The notes under the pieces: generated by a model | Seen by the model: only the letters and a program-made list of their open reading frames with translations | Databases searched by the model: none | What the model was told of the DNA's origin: nothing | Made by a program: the position numbers and the translations under genes | Shown: piece after piece, positions 32,340-43,218 of the stretch | How positions within the stretch are numbered: position 1 is the stretch's first letter | Layout: every line of letters begins with the position of its first letter | Origin: Sthenelais limicola | Lineage: Eukaryota > Annelida > Polychaeta > Phyllodocida > Sigalionidae | NCBI GenBank assembly: GCA_942159475.1 | Contig: OW804099.1 | Span: forward strand, 5,350,779 to 5,414,778 | DNA: 64,000 nt | Direction of reading: 5' to 3'

Positions 32340-33440
32340 GCACTGACTCTTGCAGAAGGGAATTCAGTAACACACTAAGCACTGATGGTAAGCTCCCAAG
32401 TAAAGGAATAGAAATGCAGGCAGCAAATAATAATGTGCAAACAAATCGAACATCCCACAATTGGGTTGTTATCCAATCAGAGCTCCACAGTCACATATTA
32501 GCATATGTATCCAAATATGGTGATGGAAAGGAGGGTTGCTACAATACTGTCAAGTGTTTAGTTATCTCACCCTTTTAATTGTCTGTGACACAGAACATGA
32601 GCAAGGGAATACCGGAGCACTAACAAATCCAATGTCACAACATTAATGACAATATTTAGTAACCTTCTTGACGCATGTGATATAAATAAATGATAGAATT
32701 GATAAATAACATTTTATGATCTGTTTTTCTTTCTTGCTGGAAAAGACACAAATAAATATTATCCTATTAGAACCATGGTTTGTCTTTCTGTAATAATTTC
32801 TCGGTCTATATCATACTACATTATTTTGTTTTTTTCTTGTGTAGAATGTTTTTCATGATTAATGTGATTGTCATGAAATCGGACACAGTCCAGACTCAAG
32901 GTTTTTTTTATTATTATTATTATTCATGTACATATTAATGAAACTGATATATCAGTTTCATTAATATGTGCTATGCTAAATGCATTATTCTTTTTATTTT
33001 TTTTTATTTTTCTTAAATGTATTATTTGCATACTTATTGGAATAGTTTTTCTGAGTATCTATTTCTATTAATTTTTGTAAATCTATAAACAGCTGTACTG
33101 AGAATAGTGTAAAATACACAAGTCGCATGCAGAATAAAAATCTTTAAACAAACAACGTATTTTGCCAAGCTCTGGCCACCTGAACTTGCATGCCATGAAG
33201 GAAAGTGTGGCAACATGACAGTGAAAGGAAATACTGCAGCTGGGTCTTACAGCACCACCAAACTGTAGCAAATTGAAGCTAAGATGAAGATCTGATATTT
33301 GGCTATACACCTGGGAAACTAATATTTGTCATTGATATGATGATTTTTCAAATGATAAAAGTGTGTACATGGGTTAAATGTAGGTGAAGAATTGTCATAC
33401 ACTCATGTTATTTTCTGAACATCTACTAATTTGATAGCCT
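32340..33440. other. AT-rich intergenic sequence
   Basis: Upstream of the GPCR. It contains a palindrome (32930-32969) and a TTA repeat at 32909-32922 but no convincing ORF. Confidence 0.5.
32930..32969. repeat. Perfect 40-bp palindrome
   Basis: Two 20-bp halves, ACATATTAATGAAACTGATA and its exact reverse complement, abut with no spacer. It is capable of cruciform extrusion. Confidence 0.9.
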
Positions 33441-33450
33441 ACTCTTTTAG

Positions 33451-33526
33451 ATGGCGACAAGACATTCGATATGGAATGTTTTGACGACAATCTTGGATTT
33501 CGATTCAATGCCAATGACATCATAAA
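33451..33526 (+). CDS. Candidate exon, unknown protein
   Basis: Acceptor CTACTCTTTTAG and donor ATAAA|GTGAGT bound a 76-bp open segment encoding a peptide with MECFDDNLGFRFNAND. A 28-bp segment at 33614-33641 (CAG|...|GTGTGG) and then 33912-33949 (after TTTTTTACAG) continue the frame to a TGA, giving a phase-consistent three-exon 3' end. Family unknown; upstream exons not found. Confidence 0.25.
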
Positions 33527-33911
33527 GTGAGTATATCATTACCACTTTTAGTGATAAAAACACCATTTAAATGTGTTTGTACGGCATTCTGGGGTGATAT
33601 TACTTATGTGCAGAAATGAAATTGAAGCAGGCAGGGATCAGGTGTGGGAGCTATAGTTCAATGGTAATGTGAGGGGATCAAATTGGAATATGGATCCCTA
33701 GATGACAGCATGTTCATGCATTGTCTCGTGTGATATCTAATGTCTGCCAAAGGTCCTCTGCTGGAAGTTAGAAGAACTGTACACCTGAGAAAAATTGCAT
33801 AGAACTCTAGTCATTTAAACCTTCATACAGTTAACCCAACAGTCAATGAAGGTCCCACTCTAAAAATCCCTAGGTATAACACAAAATATTTCTTTTCACA
33901 TTTTTTTACAG

Positions 33912-34039
33912 GGACTAGATCACCGCAATGGTGGCCTTCCTCTATGATGAAAATACAGCTTGGGTTAAATGCGCCAATACATGGAATCAACTATCGCCTA
34001 AAGAGAGACAAATTGGCACAAAAGAAGCCTTTATATACT
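33912..34039 (+). CDS. Candidate exon, alternative frame
   Basis: From the acceptor TTTTTTTACAG to the donor ACT|GTAAGA, one frame (entered with two bases of a codon) is fully open, with SPQWWPSSMMKIQLGLNAP. This frame is not phase-compatible with 33451-33526 directly, so only one of the two readings can be right. Confidence 0.22.
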
Positions 34040-34181
34040 GTAAGAAACTGGTTATAATCAAAATTATTACAACAAAATTGACGCGTTTATTTCACCAAAT
34101 TAAATAAATCACGCCAAGACCCGCCTGGCATAATGAAGATTATATGAGTGGGTGGCAAGCGGAATAAACCCTGTAAATGTT

Positions 34182-34402
34182 ACTCTATTACCATCAACAC
34201 TACACGTTTATACTGGGAAAAGAGGCAAGTGGTCGTTGCATAGTATATTTTCCCTTTCTTGCTCTCAGCCTGTAACATAAGGTCTTAAATTTGAGGTTGG
34301 CTTGTATGCAGCATTGCTTCGGAAGCATTTTCATGTTTTTTGTCCAAATTACTCTGGTACCACCGACACTATATTACAATAAGAAAAGTGGCAAGTGGTA
34401 CG
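34182..34402 (+). repeat. Diverged direct duplication (~53 bp)
   Basis: 34182-34235 and 34351-34402 share ACTCTxxTACCAxCxACACTA and a GAAAAGxGGCAAGTGGT core. Both can be read as TL-P-TL...K-GKW, with conservation of protein-like positions, suggesting a duplicated exon relic; no splice sites are clear. Confidence 0.35.
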
Positions 34403-34629
34403 TGTATGAAAAATTGTATATAATCTGCAATTTAATTGTTTTTGCTCTCGAAATACTGGGCCAAGTGAAAGACACCGTACAGGGGGTCTTGACACCCAGT
34501 CTTGACACCCAGATCTGTAGAAAAAAGAAAATGTTGATTATTCGCCTCGTTCTGGTTCACGGCAGCCATAATCAACCCTCATCACCATAACCTCATCCTC
34601 TAACCGCCTACTAAAAATATCTTTATCTT

Positions 34630-37600
34630 TAAAAATAACAACATCTATAGGCTTTAGGGAAATGATCTACCGACCATTGCGGCCACCGCTCGGACAATGA
34701 CTCACCCCCTCTCTTGAGACCATTATCTGGACATATAGAGTGGGGCAACCAAAGCAGGTCGAAGATAATGTCCAAACTAAGTCGTAGAACCTCAGCTACT
34801 GGTATATATGAAGAAACGTCGATCCGGACATACTTTATTGCCAAAGCAATAATATCTTTCTTTAATTTATTGGTTTTTAGGATGTTTATAAATACATACA
34901 GTGTACCACGAAATAACTGGATTATTACCATATAGAGCATGTGGGTGCAGTGATAAATTGAATCTTAGTATGGAAGATCAATATTGAGATTTTGGAGACT
35001 TGTCATTCGGAGATCGCTTGGGTGTCAATACTTCTTTTCCCTTGGCATTTTCTTTATCTTCCTTGCGGAATATGGTTGGCGGCTAGTAGAACTAAAAACT
35101 AAACAAAGCTAAATTAATAACCAAACTCAATAACTTTAACGGTAAAATTATGGTTATCCTATAAATATGAGGTGTGACCCGTTGACAGTGTCTTCTATCA
35201 GTTATTCTGAAATTCCGAGCATGTCAAACATTTCTTCTGATATCAAGAATCGTTTGAATAATAACGAGCAAAATGGCTACAATGGTGTTAGTGCTCGTTA
35301 TGTCGGACGCTAAAATATTGATGTAAGACTGTGAAGAAAATGCATGATACCTACAATTGTTGTGACCTCTTATTTTCAGACGACTTCCTTCTGGTCAATG
35401 CTTTGAGTAAAGGTCAAGTGAATCCATCAAATAGTTTTTTTTTAGTTTTTTTTTATTACAAAATAGACGGTACAGTCGCCTTCAATTACGCAGCATATAT
35501 ACGTTATCAATCGACTACCACCAATACATGTATAAAGGTTTACTGCAATCTACAGGATCTTATGATTTACTACAACATTTTTCACATCTTCCTACCTACA
35601 TTTTAACTCGAGCTGATATACTGATACTGATATTTTGTCACATCTTTCTATCTACATTTTAACTCGAGCTGATATACTGATACTGATATTTTGTCACATC
35701 TTTCTATCTACATTTTAACTAGAGCTGATATACTGCTACTGATATTTTGATATATGTTAATATCAGCCATCATCCGGCATCTCTTGCATTCAATTCCCAT
35801 TTCACGTTTCTTCATTAATGACACAGACAACCACACGAGACGGAAGGTCATGGATCTTTCTATAACTATTAGCTCCTGTCAACCTTTCACGTACATCATT
35901 TAGCACATTTTGGCTTTTATAAAATATGTTTATAATATAGAAATATATCAGTTTTCGTCCAAGCATTGTCCAGAGTTCTAGCCACCAAGTTGGTTACAAC
36001 GAAAACGTGGGAAGTCGTCTGCCATACCTACTCACATGGCCGAAGGAAAGGTGAATGTGATTAAACTGTTGGAGTAATATAATATAAAGGTTTTACAAAG
36101 CAGTAGAGAAGGTTGCATGTCTCACTTGAAATGGGGAAGTGGCACCGTTGTTTAATGAGTTAAAATAATGTGAATAGTGATGTATTTATGTGGGCATCAA
36201 ATATACTTCAGTTCTCGTGCCTGATGCCACCTGGTGGATATCTTTCCCACTACTCCTACCACTTCACGCTACACGTTTACCTTTGGCTATCAATGACAGC
36301 CTTATTCAATAATGAGGCTGTCCAATAAGTACAATGAAAAGTGACCGAGATATAGCTTCATGTATCTGAACAGAGAAAGTACTCAATCAGTGCCTTTGGG
36401 GCTAACTTTCCTCAATAGATCATTAATTAGATCTGTTGGGCGCCAGTTGATATACTAGTGGGTCTAGGTGCGGCCTGTGGCGCCACCTAGCTAGTGTATT
36501 CTATTATAAGTTTCTTCCAGTCTCAGCGACTGCTTCGCCACCTAGCGATATAACACAGTGCTCCTACCCCACAGGTTCTGGTATTATAGTATTTTTCAGT
36601 TTCATTTTGAGGGGAGCTGGATGGAAGGCGAGGTGTTTTGGTCATTAAACGCGCCTTCATGATATACCTCGCCGCAAGGCCACAATTGTTGATAAAATAA
36701 GGGGTGGTGACACCCAAATTGGAGCGAGTCCATGTTATGATCCACCTAGCTCCACCTGTTGTTTTTATCAGGAGGTGGCAGAATAATCGGTAGTAATGGC
36801 ATTCCTTCTTCCACTCATCACCATCAAAGACACATTGCCGCAACATAATTAGATTGAGAAATACTATAGTCTATATATAGCCCTACATGACCGTAGGTAG
36901 TTCTGTCACAGCCTACAACGAGAAAAGCAGTCATTCCACTATTGCTGACTGACGACAAAAGTAGTTTGCCAATAGAAGAGTGGGGTCAATGATCACATGA
37001 TACAGACTGTGAATGTGATAGACGCTATTATGTGTATACTAGTTCTGGCGCCCCTTGAATAAACTCAGAACCACTGGAAAACGGTCTTAGCACCGTTGGC
37101 AGATGGTCAAAATGATGGCCACGAAAATTAATTTCATCATTTAAAAGATGCATTATCATAATACAAGTACTGTTTAGAGGAGTTTTATTATTGTTAAACT
37201 TTGCAAGTGCTATTATTTTAGAGACGTTGTTAGCTCCACCTTGTGTTTGCTAAACGAACATATATATTGCAGGGAGGGGGTGACAACATCTTTTGGGGTA
37301 CCACATCACTTTTAACTAGCCCTAAAACTTATGATCACGTGTATACATTCTAGATACAATCTAAGATGCATCACATTTTTTAAATGTACCTAGTATACAA
37401 AATAAACATTGGCTAAAACAAGTTGTATATTTTCATTATAATTTGGAGACATTCTTTGGCATTGTAAATACTAGATCAAAACATTGTGTAAATCTGTAAA
37501 TTACAACCATTATTCACCCACTAAAATTATACATTACATAGGATTCTGTGATTGACAGTTCATTCTTAATTCAGGTTAAAGCGTTCATACACAAGGAGAA

Positions 37601-38120
37601 ATTATTTCACGAAGGTAAGCATGCTTTTAAGCATGCAGAGTCGGTTTTAAAAGCTAGATGCAACAAGATTTTGTACTAAAATAGGTTACCAACGACTGAC
37701 AAAAGTGATCTGAAGCGTGGAGAAGGCGTTATGCCGATCTTAACGATATTCAAGAGTAGACACTTTTAAGCCATAAAGAAAGGATATTTTATTTCGCTTC
37801 CTGCGTGTGTTTTTGGTACTAAATCAGAAAATTGCATTTGTATATTTTTATTTCTCGTTGTAAAACATATCACAATAATGTACATTCATCGCAGACGAGG
37901 AGACAGACCGTACTGTAATCAAGATGTTAGTCGCTCAGAGATTAAGGATTTGTTGTCAAAATAAATAAACATCCGGCGTTGGAAAAAAATAAAATGATTT
38001 TTAGGCCCATACAGTTTAAAATCAGTTAGTCTGTTTAATTCTTCTGACCGTAACCTAATATCAAAACATTAAAGAATACTTTAGATTCCAAAACTCAAAG
38101 TATCTATAAGATAAATAAAT
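34630..38120. other. No recognisable gene
   Basis: AT-rich sequence. It contains a 56-bp x3 tandem repeat (35583-35750), small inverted repeats (37619-37636; TAACGAGCA with TGCTCGTTA near 35261-35300) and a minus-strand ORF at 36523-36846 without recognisable motifs. Confidence 0.45.
35583..35750. repeat. 56-bp tandem repeat, 3 copies
   Basis: Unit CACATCTTTCTATCTACATT TTAACTCGAGCTGATATACT GATACTGATATTTTGT; the third copy is diverged. Confidence 0.9.
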
Positions 38121-38124
38121 TTGA

Positions 38125-41100
38125 CTAATTTAGCCCCCAGCCAATTGTTTGGCTGGGGTCTGTAATCCTGTAGATGAATACAATGCCATCGTGGTGGAAG
38201 AAGAATTCAGGTACCACCACCCTCTCCTCCAGCCTCCATTTGCACTGAGCCTCCAGTTGCTGCATGGCTGGCTCCAGTTTGCCTCTGTATTCCTCCAGTG
38301 TTGTAAGAAACTCATGGCGTCCGACAATGACCACTAGTCCCCCTGTGAGCAGTTAAATATTCAATATATTCATGTAAGGGTTTTCAGCAACATGGGTTCA
38401 ATCATATCCAAAGCTAAGGTGACAGTTACCTCCATCCAAAGTTGTAATTATCACAGAACTTTGTTCTCTGGTCAGAGTAATAGATGTTAGAAAATAAACA
38501 ACGGGTTTTTAATGATTTGTATACGGTCGGTTCTCACGAAATGGGATCACTTGGGGCTATTTTAAGGTCAAATTTAAAATTTATTGAAATTACTAATCCT
38601 TTCACATCATCACATATGTTTAACAATCCACATCTGAAATTGGGAACACTTAAATCTTTGCCTGTGGCAGCCAAAATCAAGTAAAGCATAAATTGTCTTT
38701 TTTGACTCTTGTTCATAGTTCCTTTTTTAACATTTTAATTCAAAGTCAAATACTTGTGGAACAACATGAGCATATTACTAATAATTAAGTATTTTATTTT
38801 TCATTCCTAGATGAGCTCTTAAAAAGGTAATTTTTTAAAAAATCACAAAAAGAAAAACGGAAATAGGAGAAGTAAAGAAACAGAAAATGTATTTTTTAGT
38901 ACTATATGACGTGGTGATGATCGTTTTCATAAGACTATCAACCCCTTTCAATATATCACCCAATAACGCTTAGGAATGCCTGTGAATTGACCATTATATA
39001 TATACATGTATGTGTTTTCTCCTTTGGTTCTAGGATATTTTGGTATAATGGGGACAGATGGATTTATTCACCCACTTTTAACACAGATATCCCAATAAAA
39101 GCCTTCTCATTTCTCAGAATGGGCATAACTTTTTTAGGATGTGAATAGTTTATTATTTTAATCTTTATTGCATTTATGTTAGGTACATTTTAAGCAGTTA
39201 AACAAAACACACATAGCTGCGTTTTAACTGTTTTCAGGTGTTACCTTTAATTGATCATAATGCAAAATGTATGTACCATACTGATATAACTGGTAGAGGC
39301 TATATCTAGAAAGGAGAAAAAGGTTAAAATAATCATGGATTGGACTCACCTGTCCGCACACATCGTGTCATTTCTGAGAATGAGTCAACAGAAATGTGTC
39401 CCTCACCAAGGGCTCCAACCATTACCAGCACGTCGTAGCTATCTGTAAAGTTAGTTGTCATTCAATGACTGGTGAAAGCTGCATATTTTTCGGCACAGTA
39501 ATCATCGTACATGTATGATCTTTAACTAGCTTCCAAAATATGCTGTGTGGGAATACATGTATTGTTATAGATTTATGGAGGATTGGGTTGTGGGACGAGT
39601 GGGAACATTTATGGGATGGATTGGCTGAAGGCAGGTTAAGTCCCAAATCAATCATCTTCATTAATATTGCCGAGCGGGATAGTAGCAATAATATGGGCAT
39701 AATATTATTTCCTACTGCACTGAATGAGATGTTACCATATGGAAATGAAAAGTTAATCTACATCTAACGTACATGCAATAACCAACTAATGGACATGTTC
39801 TCCTGGTCATTAAACATGTGCATTACTGTGCCATTGGAAACCCTTCAACACCATTAACACATGATACACATTGGATTACATTGGCTGGACTACATGGCCA
39901 TTAAATGTCTATTGAACAGGATTCCACAGTTGGCCATTGCTTGGTCATTGAATATAAACTAATTCCAAAGCTGGTTATTACCTGTGCATTTATGTCATAT
40001 ATCTCATTTACATCTGAAATTTTACATGTGTATTAACGTCACATGACCTGTGCATTGGTTTGCCATTAGACCTGGTCATTGGACCATCTTTTTATATGGG
40101 TTATATTGCACCAGTCTTGGTCATGGCGAATTCTGGGCAGTGGAATGGCCATGTGCCATTACACAAAACAATTGTTTATCTATATACATTTATTTGAACA
40201 GTGCTCAACATGTTTTCCTTGAATTACAATTCAATTCAATTCAATTCAATATATTCTTTATTTGTACCTAAATATGTTGTACAAATAGGAGCCATGTTTC
40301 AGAAAAGAAATCCTGGTCTTCCAGCATGGTCCTTGACTACTGGGGTGGATAATTTTTAGATAATGTCTGTAAAGGCCAGAAAGTTATTTGTTACTACACA
40401 GAATGTCTACGCTAAATATATTTGTTGTTACATCAAATGTCTATATAGAATATCTAAACTACTTGGACATGGTATATAAGCATTGTTGAGTAAACATGAA
40501 ATAAAAAGAAACAGTCATGGCAATGTAACTGAAAATGAATATAGGTTATATAATGTATATAGATATAATAAAGGTATGATATAGATTTGTCGCTCCCTGG
40601 CAGGGCAAAACTGGCATATGTCGCTACAAATGACATAATGAATAATCATAACAGCAACATACAGTCATATAAAACACAAGCATAACATATTTGATATTAT
40701 GAAGCAAAAGATATACCTTCAAACGTAAAACACAAATACATAAATCATAAAGTGTGAAATAATAATAAAAAAAAACAAAAAAACCACAAAAAAAAACCAC
40801 ATAGCACTGCATTGCACAATCGCAGTTATTACAAAATTATTGTTCTTAATTTATTACAAAGTTGATTAAAGTAACTCAATTTTATGTAAATTCTCAGTGA
40901 TGTAGTTAAGGAAAGTTTTCCGGTCCTCTATTTGTTGAGCCCCAATTCCCAGTTCATTCCAGTACTTTACTGATTTGTAGGTAAAAGAATTTAATATTTT
41001 AGTAAATTTTGGTTGTATTAGTTTTAAATTTCTACGGCCTTTTATGTGGCTTCTAGTTGTCAAATTTCTTTTGTCTAGATTCTTTTCATTTGATGCCAGA

Positions 41101-42417
41101 TAATGGCTGAGGTTTAAAATATTTTTTTGCCTTCTTTTGTTTAAATGGAGGAGGTTCATATCAAGATGTTCTTGGTCTACATTAGATCTCTTATTTTTAT
41201 TGAAAATAATACGTAGAGCTGAATTCTGTAATGATTGGAGCTTACCTAATATATTCTTTGGACCAGAATCATACAAATAATCACCAAAATCAAAGTGAGG
41301 TAGAATTGTCATTTTATAAATATCATGTTTGCTCTTCTGTGTGAGGCAGTGTCTTGCCCTAAATAGTAATCTCAGTTTGTTTTGGACCTTAATTCGAGTG
41401 TTATTGATATGTTCTCTGAAAGATAGGTTTCTATCTAATATTAGGCCTAAATATTTGTATACTGTGACCCTTTCAAGAGTAGTATTTCCCAGAGTCAAAG
41501 GTTCCATATTCTCATCGTCCGTTAATTTATTCGAAATTGTGAAGTGCATAATGTTGCTTTTTGAGGTGTTGATGGAGATTTTATTCAGTCTACACCAAAG
41601 ATCTATTCTATTAAGGTCTTTTTGAATATTGCTGTGTACTATGGAGATATTCGCATTATGTGAGAATAAAATAGTGTCATCAGCATAGTGCTGAACCACG
41701 CATTCTTTTACCACCATGTTGAGGTCATTTATATAGATAGAGAAGAGTACCGGGCCAAGTATGGTACCCTGTGGTACACCATAAGACCATGGCCATGGCC
41801 ATGGTCTTATAATTACAGTCTAGAACAACACATAATATAAGTAGTTTTTATGAGTGGAAGAGAACAAACTGTAGTTTTAAGTATGTTGAATTTCTCCCTG
41901 TGTCTTTGACTTAACTCTGTAGGCCACGTTTAGGATGAACAATAATTGTCAGCCTATTAATGAATTAGATATATATACTCACTGTCTTTTAGACACTTGA
42001 CATTGCTAGTGAAAAAGTCCCGGTGTATGTGTCTGTATATATCCTTTGCAACAGCCTGTTTCACCATACCTGCTGAAGGCTCTAGGCCATCTATCAGCGT
42101 AAAGCCTTTATCCGCCAACTGAAACGAAATTGTATCAAGGATTAGTTAATGTGTGAGGTATTATTTATGTGTATTTATGTGTATTTTTTTAAAAGAGTTT
42201 TATCTCCACCGTTGGCATTACTGGCTTGGGATATCATACCTGCTGCCCCACCAGTCCACTACCTGATGCTACGTCTAGTATCTCCAGACTTGCCCTGTCT
42301 ACTTCCCCACAATACTTCTCCACGTACTCTGCACACTGCCGTGGTCCATTGTAACCTGGTTCATACTGAGAAAACAGTTAGAGAAACATATATCAGTATT
42401 GATGTTGGTACACGTTG

Positions 42418-42460
<43 letters not shown>

Positions 42461-43218
42461 ATGGAACTCGGTGCTAGTAGTTGAATATTTATTGGACAAT
42501 AAATATTCAGTTACTACTACTAGTTGTACCGAGTTTCATTCACTAATTTTGGCGCCTAGCATAGAAAAATGTGATGTGTTACTAAAAATGAGTCATAGGC
42601 CTAAGTCACCAAAAAGGCATTTTTAGATACCATCATATTAGAGAAGATATGATCAGGTAAATTACCATGATGTTAATCTTTAGGACATTTAATGGATACT
42701 TCCATATTAATGTTTTTATGTTTGACATAAGTTGGCTATATTTCTGGGTGAACACTCACTAGTGAAGTAGTGAAATATATTTATTTTGAAATATAAACCT
42801 TTGGTTTTGTTTTGGATCGTCATAAAGTATCTAAAACTAAAAGAATAATCAAATCGAATACAAATATTTTATTGCACCCACTTATCTCACCTCACAAGTG
42901 GACTGCGCATACAATATAATATTTTATTCTATAATATATATATAATAATAATTCTATGATATATAGATAGATAGAAAGAAAGAAAGAAAGAAAGCCCGCT
43001 TCAGCAATGGTTGTGAACATTGGATGTGTTCTAGAATATTTAGAAAATAATATAAATTTATAAGACAATAACAACAACTTGGAAGGTTGATAATTGATGT
43101 TGATACTGACCTGTTCCTCATAGTCGACCCACTGAGAATAGAATTGGCTCACTTCCACACTATTCTTCCACTTCGAATTCATAGCAGTTTTTGTCGTGGT
43201 CAAAGCTTTGTCTTCCAT
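38125..43218 (-). CDS. METTL27: METTL27-like SAM-dependent methyltransferase, 5 exons
   Basis: Exons on the minus strand: 43218-43111, 42365-42240, 42118-41983, 39442-39350 and 38342-38125 (stop included). All introns are GT-AG and phases match (0, 0, 1, 1). The product is about 226 aa, near the family's usual ~245. Exon 1 gives VSQFYSQWVDYEEQ. Exon 2 gives YEPGYNGPRQCAEYV and SAM motif I, ILDVASGSGLVG. Exon 3 gives GFTLIDGLEPSAGMVKQA, the acidic-loop region. Exon 4 gives SYDVLVMVGALGEGHIS. Exon 5 starts GGLVVIVGRHEF. This layout matches the Williams-Beuren region protein 27 (METTL27) methyltransferase family, whose substrate is unknown. Intron 3 (2.5 kb) holds a sense LINE fragment. UTRs and any further 5' exon are not resolved. 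Confidence 0.85.
40228..41790 (-). mobile_element. 5'-truncated CR1-like LINE in METTL27-like intron 3
   Basis: On the minus strand it begins in the RT domain (YGVPQGTILGPVLFSIYIND, then YADDTILFS) and keeps an open frame to 40866 with KYLGLILDRNLSFREH and the C-terminal block. A 3' UTR then ends AAATAAAGAATATATTG with a (TTGAA)n tail at about 40250-40228. Endonuclease and the N-terminal RT are missing. It lies in the sense orientation of the host gene, so it will be in the pre-mRNA. The intact tail frame suggests a fairly recent insertion. Confidence 0.85.
40866..41717 (-). pseudogene. LINE reverse transcriptase fragment (C-terminal half)
   Basis: 283 codons from a late ATG, containing the catalytic YADD box (YADDTILFS) at about residue 11, RT thumb and the LINE C-terminal region (LQNSALRIIFNKNKRSN). 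The upstream part is lost by 5' truncation near 41790, so it is non-functional on its own. Confidence 0.85.
41781..41810. repeat. Perfect 30-bp palindrome at LINE 5' junction
   Basis: ATAAGACCATGGCCA and its exact complement abut. The inner half is LINE sequence (encoding the residues before GVPQG), so the palindrome marks the 5' truncation point, perhaps made by inverted duplication during insertion. Confidence 0.85.
42419..42460. repeat. (TA)n(GA)n compound microsatellite
   Basis: TATATA run followed by GAGAGA run in intron 1 of the METTL27-like gene. Confidence 0.9.
42460..42540. repeat. Imperfect foldback, ~35-bp arms
   Basis: AATGGAACTCGGT ... TTGAATATTTATTG pairs with CAATAAATATTCAG ... 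ACCGAGTTTCATT across a 2-nt loop; the right arm carries about 9 extra bases of TAC repeat. It lies beside the microsatellite. Confidence 0.75.
42961..42995. repeat. (GATA)n/(AAAG)n microsatellite
   Basis: Short tetranucleotide runs in METTL27-like intron 1. Confidence 0.8.

Noticed and set aside
34629..34940. 103-codon minus-strand ORF
   Set aside because: Hydrophobic and AT-driven, with an overlapping frame on the other strand; nothing recognisable.
36523..36846. 107-codon minus-strand ORF
   Set aside because: Some protein-like composition but no motif, splice sites or partner exons.
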